38,336 nucleotides of DNA from positions 1-38,336 of the forward strand of contig JAUNCR010000011.1 in NCBI GenBank assembly GCA_030526505.1, in the 5' to 3' direction. The notes beneath the pieces are model-generated. The model saw nothing but the letters and a program-made list of their open reading frames with translations. It searched no databases and was not told where the DNA came from. A program made the translations under genes and the position numbers. Below, piece after piece: positions 24,552-32,250 of this stretch. Origin of the DNA: Spirochaetales bacterium (GTDB taxonomy: Bacteria > Spirochaetota > Spirochaetia > Treponematales > Treponemataceae). How positions within the stretch are numbered: the stretch's first letter is position 1; every line of letters starts with the position of its first letter.

Positions 24552-25934
24552 ATGATTTCAAAGAAGAATCGCCTGAATTTCCTGTTCCTCTTCATAGCCT
24601 TCATCTTCATTGTTTCCTGTTTTACTTTTGTCTTCATAAGGAATGACAGGTTCAACAAGAAGGACAGAATCCTTGACCTTTCAACACTTGCGGACATTCC
24701 GGAAGAGCAGTCGGAAATTTCCGTTTTGATAGAGGAACGAGGCGGGGAGTCAGGAAGCTGGGCTACGGCTCTTTCTGGGGATGCATTTGAAAAAACCGGG
24801 TTTCCCGTTCTGGTCGGAAACACTTTTGATGTTACCATCGAAAACAAAACTCCATACGAAATAACAAACTGGAACATTGCCTTTACGATGGACAGCCTCT
24901 GCTTCATTGAATCGGCCTGGTGCGGAAAGGTTGATATCATCCAGCAAAGGAATGGAAAGACCCTTGCCCAGAATTTCAACCTTAGGACTTACAACAGCAA
25001 GTTGATTAAAATCGACAGTGTTGAGACCAATGGCCAGGTTCTGTTTCCTTTGGAAAAGGGCGATGTGTTCGTCTATTATCCTAGCCTTGAAGACAAGGAA
25101 GTTCCTCTTATGGGAACTGCACTCAATAAACCTAAGTCCTTTGCAAAAATAGGATTCATCCTTTATGGAGAGGATATTGTTTCCCCCGAAGATCTTCTGC
25201 ACGGGGAACTTACCTTCAAGTGCAGGAAGAGGATAACTCAGGACCCTGCCTTTTTCATTCTTGTTTACATTTCTGTTATATGGGCTTTTTCCCTTGTTTT
25301 CCTTTTGCTTTCGGAAGGCAGAATCAATGAACTTGAGCAGATTGAACTTCGCGATAAAAAAATGATCCAGGAAGTTATGGAAACTTTCTCTGGCTTTGTA
25401 GATGCCAAGGACCCTTACACCGGCGGACATTCCATTCGCGTTGGAAAATATTCAAAACAGCTTGCGGAAGAAATGGGCCTTGACAGGAAGCAGTGCCAGC
25501 AGGTTTTCTACTGCGGACTCCTTCACGACTGCGGAAAAATCAGCATCCACGACGACATTCTTTCAAAACCAAAAAGACTTACGGACGATGAATTCTCCAT
25601 AATCAAGAGCCATACCATCCGCGGTTTTGAAATTCTTTCTGGACTTACAGCAATTCCGGAAGCCTGTATGGTGGCCCGCTACCATCACGAAAGATACGAT
25701 GGAAAGGGATATCCGGACGGTCTTGCAGGAAATGCAATTCCCCTCTACGCAAGGATCACCTGTCTTGCGGATGCCTTTGATGCCATGTATTCAAACAGAT
25801 GCTATAGAAAACACATGGGGCCTGACATGATCATAAAGCAGATCAGCGAAAATTCAGGAAGGCAGTTTGACCCTGATGTTTCCGATGCAATGCTAAGGCT
25901 TCTTCTTCGCGGTGAAATTGTTTTCTCTGATTAG
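24552..25934 (+). CDS. Membrane HD-GYP phosphodiesterase with extracytoplasmic CBM2-like domain
   Basis: HD-GYP domains hydrolyse cyclic di-GMP. This 460-residue protein has a first membrane helix (residues about 10-30), an extracytoplasmic domain of about 200 residues, a second helix near 233-256 and a cytoplasmic HD-GYP domain. Conserved residues are visible: His293 (GGHS), His325-Asp326 (LLHDCGK), HTIRGFEIL, HHERYDGKGYP (GYP at 386-388) and the ADAFDAM segment. The ectodomain has a pattern like cellulose-binding modules of family 2: VTIENKTPYEITNWNIAFT, then a Trp in SAWCGK and a late strand with turn. This is a weak but reasonable resemblance. It starts one base after the pseudokinase gene. 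A clean terminator follows. Confidence 0.85.
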   Translation: MISKKNRLNFLFLFIAFIFIVSCFTFVFIRNDRFNKKDRILDLSTLADIPEEQSEISVLIEERGGESGSWATALSGDAFEKTGFPVLVGNTFDVTIENKTPYEITNWNIAFTMDSLCFIESAWCGKVDIIQQRNGKTLAQNFNLRTYNSKLIKIDSVETNGQVLFPLEKGDVFVYYPSLEDKEVPLMGTALNKPKSFAKIGFILYGEDIVSPEDLLHGELTFKCRKRITQDPAFFILVYISVIWAFSLVFLLLSEGRINELEQIELRDKKMIQEVMETFSGFVDAKDPYTGGHSIRVGKYSKQLAEEMGLDRKQCQQVFYCGLLHDCGKISIHDDILSKPKRLTDDEFSIIKSHTIRGFEILSGLTAIPEACMVARYHHERYDGKGYPDGLAGNAIPLYARITCLADAFDAMYSNRCYRKHMGPDMIIKQISENSGRQFDPDVSDAMLRLLLRGEIVFSD

Positions 25935-25941
25935 TGATTGC

Positions 25942-25981
25942 GGCAAGGCGTAGATGAAAATGTGCCTTGCCATTTTTTTTT
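25942..25981. terminator. Terminator between the HD-GYP and ANTAR genes
   Basis: An 8-bp stem GGCAAGGC/GCCTTGCC (25942-25949 with 25964-25971) is followed by CA and nine T. It ends the HD-GYP transcript. It has no A-run on the left, so it is less suited to the convergent ANTAR gene. Confidence 0.85.
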
Positions 25982-26564
25982 AGAGTTCGTATTTTTCGAT
26001 GATTCTTTCGGCTGCTTCCCTGCGGCTCAACCTTTCGTCCATTGCCTTCTTTTCAATGAAGTGATGGGCTTCGCTTTCCGACATCTTCTTGTTTTCAATG
26101 AGCATCCACTTTGCCTTGTTTATGATCCTTATGTCTGCCATCTTTTCCTGAAGGCTTCTGTTTTTAGTCTCCATTTTTTCAAGGCGCAAGGTCATGGCAG
26201 AAAGCATTTTTACAGCCATGTAGAAAATCTGAGGGGAGTTAGGTTTTGGCAGGGTGATGATTCCCTGGTCTTCCACTTTTGAGCATACCTCATCATACAT
26301 GTCGGCGTTTACAAGGAGCAGTATTCCCATGTTTGTCTCGGAAAAATTTTCTGCAAACAGAACCCCGTGTTCGTCGGGAAGAGGACAGTCAATCAGAAGA
26401 AGGTCGATGTCACTTTCAAGCAGTTTTCTTCTGGCTTCTCCACCATTCTTTGCGTGAATGACAGGGTGGAACTGTTCTTTGGGGAGAATGCTGGAAATGT
26501 TGTCAAAGAAGGTGTCGCTTTCGGATACGATGAGCACCTTTCTAATGCTGCTCAAAGGGTTCAT
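25980..26564 (-). CDS. ANTAR-domain response regulator
   Basis: ANTAR proteins bind paired hairpins in nascent RNA and prevent termination, often for nitrogen genes. This 194-residue protein has a receiver domain (residues about 8-115) with a likely phospho-acceptor Asp59 (LLLIDCPLPDEHG) and the conserved Lys107 (LPKP). The usual Thr/Ser position is an Asn, and the N-terminal acidic pair is weak (SESD), so phosphorylation is uncertain. A coiled coil follows, then the ANTAR motif (AKWMLIENKKMSESEAHHFI ... REAAERII, about residues 140-190). It starts 15 bases after the glnA stop, with GGAAGG upstream, so it is transcribed with glnA. No cognate kinase gene is nearby. Confidence 0.88.
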   Translation of the reverse strand: MNPLSSIRKVLIVSESDTFFDNISSILPKEQFHPVIHAKNGGEARRKLLESDIDLLLIDCPLPDEHGVLFAENFSETNMGILLLVNADMYDEVCSKVEDQGIITLPKPNSPQIFYMAVKMLSAMTLRLEKMETKNRSLQEKMADIRIINKAKWMLIENKKMSESEAHHFIEKKAMDERLSRREAAERIIEKYEL

Positions 26565-26579
26565 TTATTGTTTGCCTTC

Positions 26580-27764
26580 CTATCTGCGCAAGAAAGATTC
26601 CACATCATCATTGAAAATTTCCCTGATGAATTCACTTTGACGGGCAATGTCTGCTGCTTCTCCCCAGAACTTAGGGAGGTTTTCAGAGCGACTGTTTGCA
26701 TCTGAAGGTTCAGGAAGCTTTGCGTTGTTCTTTATTCCGTCAAGGCCTGCATAAATGATGAGGGCAAATGAAATGTATGGATTTGTCGTTGGGTCCGGGG
26801 AACGAACTTCAAATCTTTTTTCATCTCCATTGGTAGATGGGATTCTTATGAGCTGGGTGCGGTTTTCCTTTGCCCATCCGATGGTTGAAGGGGCTTTTCC
26901 TGCTCCAAGCCTTACATAGGAATCTGGAGTAGGATTAAGGAATACTGTCATTTCCTTTATGTGTGAAAGCACACCTGCCATGAAGTTTTCAAATACATCC
27001 TTTCCGTCTTCTGATTTTACGGAAACATTGATGTGGAATCCGTTTCCGCAATGTCCGCTCAAAGGCTTTGGAGAAAAATCTGCATACAAACCGTTGCGGG
27101 CTGCGGCAGCACGAACAACAGTGATGAAGTTCATTACATTGTCTGCTGATTTAAGGGGAGCCGCATGACGGAAGTCAACTTCGTTCTGACCCGGTCCTTC
27201 CTCGTGGTGGGAGCTTTCCGGATGAATGTCCATCTCCTTGAGTGTAAGGCAGATTTCGCGGCGAATGTTCTCTCCCTTGTCTTCCGGAGCAACGGACATG
27301 TAGCCTGCATTGTCAAAAGGAATTTTTGTTGGTTCTCCCTTTTCGTCTGTCTTGAAAAGGTAGAATTCGCATTCTGTTCCAATGTTGATGTCCAGATTCT
27401 GTTCGCGGGCTGCAAGTACCGCCTGCTTGAGAATGTATCTGCTTTCCTTCTCAAAAAGGGATCCGTCTGGTCTCTTTATTTCGCAGAACATGCGAACAAC
27501 TTTTCCCGAAGTTGATCTCCATGGGAGAACTGTCAATGTAGATGCAATAGGGAAGAGGAAAAGGTCTGAGTGTGCTGAATCTGTAAAACCGTCGATGGCA
27601 CTGCCGTCAAAACCGATGCCCTGTTCAAAGGCCCGTTCAAGTTCACTAGGAAGAATTGCAAGATTCTTCTGGTTTCCGTAAATGTCACAGAATGCAAGGC
27701 GGATGAATTTAACATCTTCCTGTTCTATGAATTCAATAACTTCTTCTTTTGTATATGCGGACAT
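26580..27764 (-). CDS. glnA: Type I glutamine synthetase, compact form
   Basis: Glutamine synthetase makes glutamine from glutamate and ammonia with ATP and is the main route of ammonia assimilation. The 394-residue protein has GFDGSAIDGF, GTECEFYLF, SSHHEEGPGQNEVDF, a KP-loop KPLSGHCGNGFHINVS, NRTQLIRIP and FEVRSPDPTTNPY. These cover the ammonium, glutamate and ATP sites. It is about 50 residues shorter than typical type I enzymes (around 440-470): the region after NPY..AGLDGIKN is shortened and the usual end is missing. The GDNGSGMH motif is altered to GHCGNGFH. There is no adenylylation-site motif, so regulation by adenylylation is not expected. GGGGGA precedes the ATG. An ANTAR regulator gene follows 15 bases downstream. 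Confidence 0.92.
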   Translation of the reverse strand: MSAYTKEEVIEFIEQEDVKFIRLAFCDIYGNQKNLAILPSELERAFEQGIGFDGSAIDGFTDSAHSDLFLFPIASTLTVLPWRSTSGKVVRMFCEIKRPDGSLFEKESRYILKQAVLAAREQNLDINIGTECEFYLFKTDEKGEPTKIPFDNAGYMSVAPEDKGENIRREICLTLKEMDIHPESSHHEEGPGQNEVDFRHAAPLKSADNVMNFITVVRAAAARNGLYADFSPKPLSGHCGNGFHINVSVKSEDGKDVFENFMAGVLSHIKEMTVFLNPTPDSYVRLGAGKAPSTIGWAKENRTQLIRIPSTNGDEKRFEVRSPDPTTNPYISFALIIYAGLDGIKNNAKLPEPSDANSRSENLPKFWGEAADIARQSEFIREIFNDDVESFLRR

Positions 27765-27856
27765 AGTTCCCCCAAATTAATTACATCATTACAATTTTAT
27801 ATTAAGTGCCGTTAAATTTGTTGTATAAATCGGCAACAGAACAAAACGTTTATTGG

Positions 27857-28789
27857 TTACAGCCCCATTGAAAGAATCAAGAGAACCGAGAAAACAGCCA
27901 GGGCAAAAATTATCTGCAGGCTTATTACGGCAGACGAAAATTCCACCGCTTCCTTTTTCTGTGAATAGATGGAAATGAGGAAACTTGGCGGGCAGCTGAA
28001 GTACATGAGAAGTGAAACCAGAAGCACCCTGTTCAGTCCGATTGTCCATCCGATGATTTTAAGCACGAGTATGCAGATTACTGCCTGAATGAGGATTCTT
28101 ACTACGGTGAATTTAATTCCGCGGGAAAGGACAGTCCTGTTGAAGATAAGTCCTGCACCAATGGAAAGAAGTATAAGGCTTGTAAGTGGGGCAGTGAAAA
28201 GGGTGATTATTTTAGAATAAAGCCCTGCATAGATGGACTCGTCGATGATTTTTCCAAGGCCAATGAAAGCACCGGCAAAACCAAGGACAACGGAAATGAT
28301 CAGAGGGTTCTTTGCAATGGAAAGGGCAATCTCCTTTTTTGAAGCCTTTTCACCATTAATCATCTTGTATCCGATGTACATTACTGTGAAGCCGAATACT
28401 CCGCTGAAAATGTCCATGCTTACTATATAGAAGAGATTTTTTTCTCCAACCAGAATTGAAATCAGGGCCCAGCCGAAAAGTCCGCCTTCGTATGTAGTAA
28501 GTGCATAAGGAATGTAGTCCCTGATGGATATGTCGAAAAATCTTTTGAGCAGGAATCCAATGCCCCAGGCTGAAAAAAGCATGAAGAATTCCAGGGCAAT
28601 GAGAAGGATCGAATTTCTTGAATAGGTCCCGTGGATGAGGGCATCGAATGCCATGACTGGAAGAAGCACTGTAACGCACAGGTTTTTAATCTGGGCGATT
28701 CCATTGTCGTTGAGGATTCCTTTGCTGCTCAGGAATTTTCCAAGCGCAATTATAAGGAAAACTGGGATTATGGTTTCTAAGATTATCAT
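27857..28789 (-). CDS. AEC (auxin efflux carrier) family transporter
   Basis: This 310-residue, ten-helix membrane protein matches the AEC family of secondary transporters. Members export or import small organic anions such as malate, malonate or amino acids; the substrate here cannot be told. The signature opening (residues 1-20, ending IALGKFLSSKG), the NPLIISVVLGF segment and SCPPSFLIS near residue 260 fit the family. Length is normal. The ATG at 28789 sits right at the start of the conserved first helix, so it cannot move inward. It has no ribosome binding site, and TATAAT ends 6 nt upstream. It is followed by about 90 bases and then the separately transcribed glnA. Confidence 0.88.
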   Translation of the reverse strand: MIILETIIPVFLIIALGKFLSSKGILNDNGIAQIKNLCVTVLLPVMAFDALIHGTYSRNSILLIALEFFMLFSAWGIGFLLKRFFDISIRDYIPYALTTYEGGLFGWALISILVGEKNLFYIVSMDIFSGVFGFTVMYIGYKMINGEKASKKEIALSIAKNPLIISVVLGFAGAFIGLGKIIDESIYAGLYSKIITLFTAPLTSLILLSIGAGLIFNRTVLSRGIKFTVVRILIQAVICILVLKIIGWTIGLNRVLLVSLLMYFSCPPSFLISIYSQKKEAVEFSSAVISLQIIFALAVFSVLLILSMGL

Positions 28790-28795
28790 TCTTCA

Positions 28796-28825
28796 ATTAT
28801 ATAGGTGATGGGGCAAAAAAAGCAA
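28796..28825 (-). promoter_or_regulatory. AEC transporter promoter, leaderless type
   Basis: On the minus strand, a perfect TATAAT (28796-28801) lies six bases before the ATG at 28789. A partial -35 TTGCTT (28820-28825) is 18 bases further up. The transcript should start at or beside the start codon. Confidence 0.55.
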
Positions 28826-28870
28826 TTTTCACTCTGCCGATAAAATTTCAAAAAAAAATGCAATAGTCCC

Positions 28871-28899
28871 TTGACATGTTTTCGTAGTTTCTATATAGT
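28871..28899 (+). promoter_or_regulatory. tRNA-Asp promoter
   Basis: A perfect -35 TTGACA (28871-28876) and TATAGT (28894-28899) are 17 bases apart. The expected start point is about 6-7 bases downstream, roughly 7 bases before the mature tRNA. This is the strongest promoter in the window. Confidence 0.85.
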
Positions 28900-28912
28900 A
28901 GAGAAACCTTAT

Positions 28913-28986
28913 GGGGTGTTAGCGAAGCTGGTTATCGCGCTGGCCTGTCACGCCGGAGACCACGGGTTCGAGTCCCGTACATCCCG
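28913..28986 (+). tRNA. tRNA-Asp (anticodon GTC)
   Basis: The 74-base cloverleaf is complete. The acceptor stem GGGGTGT pairs with ACATCCC with one G-T pair, and the discriminator is G. The anticodon arm CTGGC-CTGTCAC-GCCGG gives anticodon GTC. The T arm CGGGTTCGAGTCCCG is canonical. CCA is not encoded. It is transcribed alone, with its own promoter and terminator. GTC-anticodon tRNAs normally carry queuosine at G34, linking it to queH. Confidence 0.96.
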
Positions 28987-28990
28987 ACTA

Positions 28991-29024
28991 AAAGCACTTG
29001 TCAATTCGACAGGTGCTTTTTTTT
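28991..29024 (+). terminator. tRNA-Asp terminator
   Basis: A 12-bp stem (AAAGCACTTGTC with GACAGGTGCTTT, one G-T pair, 5-nt loop) is followed by a run of T. It begins four bases after the tRNA. Confidence 0.92.
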
Positions 29025-29066
29025 ATTTAAAGAAAAACGCTGATAGTTAAGAGTAAAAAAACGGAG

Positions 29067-29072
29067 TATAAT
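29067..29072 (+). promoter_or_regulatory. -10 element of the pyrophosphatase gene, leaderless type
   Basis: A perfect TATAAT lies seven bases before the ATG at 29080. The -35 region is poor (TAGTTA at 29044-29049, 3/6). No ribosome binding site is possible downstream of the predicted start point. Confidence 0.5.
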
Positions 29073-29079
29073 TCAAAAC

Positions 29080-30729
29080 ATGACAAACAAGGTATACATT
29101 ATCGGACACAGAAATCCGGACACTGATTCAATAGTGGCCGCAACAGCCTATGCAGAATTGAAGCATCTTCTTGGCATGAATGAATATGTTGCAGCCCGTG
29201 CCGGAAAACTTGCACCACAGACAGAATATGTTTTCAAAAGGTTTAAGATTGAACCTCCTAAATACATTCCGGACCTGATTCCAAAAACGGAATACTACAT
29301 GTCCGACAAATTCGTTGCAGTTGACCACGATGTTTCCCTCTGGAAGGCTGTGGACAGAATGATCAGTACAAATGCCCCCGTACTTCCAATCATCAATGCG
29401 GACGGAACCTATCAGGGACTTTTGAACTACAACGCCTTTGCACTTAATTCTTTTAAGATCCTCAACCCAAAGAGAAATGAGATTTTCCTTACAAGCATTC
29501 ACCTTATTGAAAAGACATTGAATGCAACTCCTATCGTTGCCTTTGATGAAAACGATTACTTCAAGTGTTCCATTATGGTAGCCGACGATGAGCTTGAATC
29601 AACAAAGACAATCCTTGAAGAGCACAAGAGCGAAAACATTGTCGTTGTCTGCGGTGACAGGCAGGATATCCAGCGCCTCTGCGTGGAAGCAAAGGTTCGC
29701 GCCCTCATCGTTACCCACGATTATGTTGTTCCAAAGGAACTTGCAGAACTTGCAAAGAAAAACAGGGTTTCGGTTCTGAGCGGACATGACAGTACCCTTA
29801 AGACTGCAATGCTCATTGAATATTCATCTCCTGTAAGTTCAATGGCAGACATGAATGTTCTTCCTGTTCATGCAAACGACACCCTTCAGAAAATTAAGCC
29901 TCAGCTTAAGGACAGCCCAAGCCGTTGCCTTCCAGTCGTGGACAATGACTACAAGGTGATCGGTATCATCAGTGAAAGCGATCTTCTCCATGAAGCCAAT
30001 ATCCAGGTAATTCTTGTTGACCATAATGAACCTCAGCAGGCGGTGGAAGGCCTTGAAAACTATACGATCCAGGAAATCATCGACCACCACAAGATCAACA
30101 CTTTCTCTTCAAAGCTTCCGATGACTTTCATCAACAAGTGCGTCGGTTCTACAAGTTCAATCATTGCAAACATGTACCGCGAACAGAGGGTTTCCATTCC
30201 AAAGAACATTGCATCGATTCTTCTCTGCGGTATTCTGAGCGACACCCTTGTCCTTCAGTCTGCAACAACAACAGACTACGACAGGGACATTGCGGAATAT
30301 TTGAGCAGCATTACCGATCTGGACATCAAGACTTTGGGTAACGACATCATCAAGAGCGGAAGCCACATTGACGGACGCACTGCAGAAGAAGTCATCCATC
30401 AGGATATGAAGGAATACAAGGACGGAAAGTTCAAGTACAGCGTAAGCCAGATTGAAGTTGACAGTACCCGCGACATCATCGAGCGCAAGAAGGAATTCCT
30501 TGAGCAGCTTGAAACTGAAAGGAAGGCTGTGGGAGCCCTCTTCAGTGCTTTGCTTGTAACTGACATCACCGAATTGAGTTCCATCATGCTGGTGGCTGGG
30601 GAACAGAAATTCGAGGATGTTTTGAATTTCCCTAAGCGCGACAAGCAGATTTACTTTATGAAGGACATAGTTTCGCGCAAGAAGCAGCTTATTCCTCTCC
30701 TGACGGAACTTATGGCAAAGGTGGAGTAG
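29080..30729 (+). CDS. Manganese-dependent inorganic pyrophosphatase with CBS-DRTGG-CBS insert
   Basis: This family II pyrophosphatase hydrolyses diphosphate to two phosphates, pulling biosynthetic reactions forward. The 549-residue protein has the N-terminal DHH-fold metal site GHRNPDTDS (His10, Asp14, Asp16), later VDHNE (Asp314-His315) and DHHK (Asp335-His336-His337), then a DHHA2 domain. Between the first and second catalytic parts is a regulatory insert: CBS half (about residues 70-125), a DRTGG domain (about 130-245) and a second CBS (about 250-310). This architecture in characterised enzymes is inhibited or activated by AMP, ADP and diadenosine polyphosphates. Length matches that subclass. 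The conserved motif begins at residue 9, which fixes the start. There is no Shine-Dalgarno sequence. Confidence 0.95.
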   Translation: MTNKVYIIGHRNPDTDSIVAATAYAELKHLLGMNEYVAARAGKLAPQTEYVFKRFKIEPPKYIPDLIPKTEYYMSDKFVAVDHDVSLWKAVDRMISTNAPVLPIINADGTYQGLLNYNAFALNSFKILNPKRNEIFLTSIHLIEKTLNATPIVAFDENDYFKCSIMVADDELESTKTILEEHKSENIVVVCGDRQDIQRLCVEAKVRALIVTHDYVVPKELAELAKKNRVSVLSGHDSTLKTAMLIEYSSPVSSMADMNVLPVHANDTLQKIKPQLKDSPSRCLPVVDNDYKVIGIISESDLLHEANIQVILVDHNEPQQAVEGLENYTIQEIIDHHKINTFSSKLPMTFINKCVGSTSSIIANMYREQRVSIPKNIASILLCGILSDTLVLQSATTTDYDRDIAEYLSSITDLDIKTLGNDIIKSGSHIDGRTAEEVIHQDMKEYKDGKFKYSVSQIEVDSTRDIIERKKEFLEQLETERKAVGALFSALLVTDITELSSIMLVAGEQKFEDVLNFPKRDKQIYFMKDIVSRKKQLIPLLTELMAKVE

Positions 30730-30756
30730 TTTTCCGGCAACCGGTTTAAAATAATT

Positions 30757-30788
30757 AAAGGCAACATGATTAAATGTTGCCTTTTTTT
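30757..30788. terminator. Terminator after the pyrophosphatase gene
   Basis: An 11-bp stem AAAGGCAACAT/ATGTTGCCTTT with a 6-nt loop is followed by further T. It also faces the convergent Hpt gene. Confidence 0.9.
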
Positions 30789-30809
30789 ATGACCGAAAAA
30801 AAACGGTTT

Positions 30810-31160
30810 TTAGAAGCTGGCCAGAATTTCAAGAAGCTTGTTCTGGTAGTCCTGGATTGCATTTACGCCTTCAGTTGCTCCGGCTGTATCTCCGGCCCTA
30901 AGCTGTTCGGTAATCTTTGCATAGGCTTCATACATAGGAGTGATGGAAAGGTTTCCCATGTTTCCCTTGAGGGTATGTGCCTTCTGGATTGCAGCATCAA
31001 TATTGCCGGCCTGAATGTCGGGTATGATGTCCTTGTTCTTGTTGATTGAATCAGGCATTTTTTTGTACATCATTACAAGAAGGTCCTTGTTGCCCATGAA
31101 TCGACCGAGGGCTTCTTCAATATTAACATTGATTGTTGCAAGTGTTTCACATAAATCCAT
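30810..31160 (-). CDS. Stand-alone Hpt (histidine phosphotransfer) protein
   Basis: This 116-residue cytoplasmic protein is a four-helix-bundle phosphotransfer protein. The motif AHTLKGNMGNL places the phospho-accepting His at residue 62, as in Hpt domains of multistep phosphorelays. It would carry phosphate between a hybrid kinase and a response regulator, neither of which is encoded next to it. AAAGGAG lies 6-7 nt before ATG 31160. A TATAAT on the minus strand (31227-31232) with TTGTTT 16 bases further up gives a likely promoter and a leader of about 60 nt. It is divergent from the Gld-like operon. Confidence 0.88.
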   Translation of the reverse strand: MDLCETLATINVNIEEALGRFMGNKDLLVMMYKKMPDSINKNKDIIPDIQAGNIDAAIQKAHTLKGNMGNLSITPMYEAYAKITEQLRAGDTAGATEGVNAIQDYQNKLLEILASF

Positions 31161-31226
31161 GAAAAGTTCTCCTTTTATGTCAGGAACTCTTAAAACAAGT
31201 TCTTTAGGTTTTGAATGCTATCTATA

Positions 31227-31300
31227 ATTATACAACACTTTTCCATATAAACAATGAATTTGCAAAAATTGAATTTTTTTAGATTTATAATTACTATAAT
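31227..31300. promoter_or_regulatory. Divergent promoter region of the Hpt gene and the Gld-like operon
   Basis: Minus-strand TATAAT at 31227-31232 with TTGTTT at 31249-31254 serves the Hpt gene. Plus-strand TATAAT at 31286-31291 and 31295-31300 can serve the ABC operon at 31330, but a well-spaced -35 was not found. Both genes have ribosome binding sites and leaders of more than 20 nt. Confidence 0.4.
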
Positions 31301-31329
31301 ATGCAGTACTGAATGCAGTGAGGTGAAAA

Positions 31330-32250
31330 ATGATCGAAGTATCACATGTTTCCCGTCTTTTTGGGGAATTTCGTGCTGTAGACGACATCAGTTTTTCTAT
31401 TCAGACTGGTGAAATCGTAGGTCTTCTTGGACCAAACGGTGCGGGAAAAACAACTACAATGAGAATGATTGCTGGTTTCCTGGATTCATCGTCCGGTTCC
31501 GTTAAGGTTGACGGAATCGATGTTAAGGATAGTCCTGTCGAAACCAAGAATAAAATAGGCTACATGCCTGAAAGTGCACCGATGTACAGCGACATGATCG
31601 TTGCCGACTATCTTGAATACATTGCAAATGTTGAAGGACAGGATCCTGCCGTAAAACTTCCTCATCTTGCAGAAATCTGCGGCCTTAAGGAAGTCATGCA
31701 CAAAAACATCGGTGAACTGAGCCGCGGTAACAAGCAGCGCGTTGGTCTTGCACATGCACTCATGAATGATCCTGAAATCCTTATCCTTGATGAACCTACT
31801 TCCGGCCTTGATCCAAATCAGGTTTCCGAAGTTCGCGAGCTCATAAAGAAAATCGGTGAAACAAGGACAGTAATCATTTCAACACACATCCTTAGCGAAG
31901 TTGAAATGCTCTGCAACCGCGTAATCATCATTTCAGGCGGAAAGAAAGTTGCCGACAGCTCGACTGAAGAATTGAGGACCCATTACGGAAACACTTCTGA
32001 AGTGATCGTTCTTACAGGCGGAACTGAAGATGCAGTAAAGGCAAAGTTTGCTTCCATTGCAGGAAGTGCGGGCGTAAAGGTTTCTTCAGCAGATGGAAAA
32101 ATCCAGGCAACAATCACTGTTGAAGGCAATGCCGAGATTCGTCCTGAAGTTGCAAAGGTTTGCGTTGCAGCCGACATCCCGCTGTACGAAATGCAGCTTA
32201 AGAAAAACAGTCTTGAAGATGTATTCAAGATTCTTACGGAGGCAAAGTGA
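31330..32250 (+). CDS. ABC transporter ATPase (GldA-like)
   Basis: The 306-residue protein is the ATP-hydrolysing subunit of an ABC-2 type system. It has Walker A GPNGAGKTTT, signature LSRGNKQR, Walker B LILDEPTSGLD and the switch His in ISTHIL. A C-terminal domain of about 85 residues (from residue 220) resembles the DUF4162-like tail of drug and gliding ATPases. In Flavobacteria the GldA-GldF-GldG trio is linked to gliding; in spirochaetes the equivalent operon has no proven role. It starts with a GAGGTG site and overlaps the permease start by one base (TGATG). Confidence 0.9.
   Translation: MIEVSHVSRLFGEFRAVDDISFSIQTGEIVGLLGPNGAGKTTTMRMIAGFLDSSSGSVKVDGIDVKDSPVETKNKIGYMPESAPMYSDMIVADYLEYIANVEGQDPAVKLPHLAEICGLKEVMHKNIGELSRGNKQRVGLAHALMNDPEILILDEPTSGLDPNQVSEVRELIKKIGETRTVIISTHILSEVEMLCNRVIIISGGKKVADSSTEELRTHYGNTSEVIVLTGGTEDAVKAKFASIAGSAGVKVSSADGKIQATITVEGNAEIRPEVAKVCVAADIPLYEMQLKKNSLEDVFKILTEAK

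Noticed and set aside
24750-25430. 226-codon open frame opposite the HD-GYP gene
   Set aside because: Antisense to conserved coding sequence, no promoter or ribosome binding site, composition typical of a shadow frame.
27765-27856. ANTAR-target paired hairpins in the glnA leader
   Set aside because: Only a weak GCCG/CGGC pairing with poor inner pairing was found; no tandem hexaloop hairpins could be drawn.
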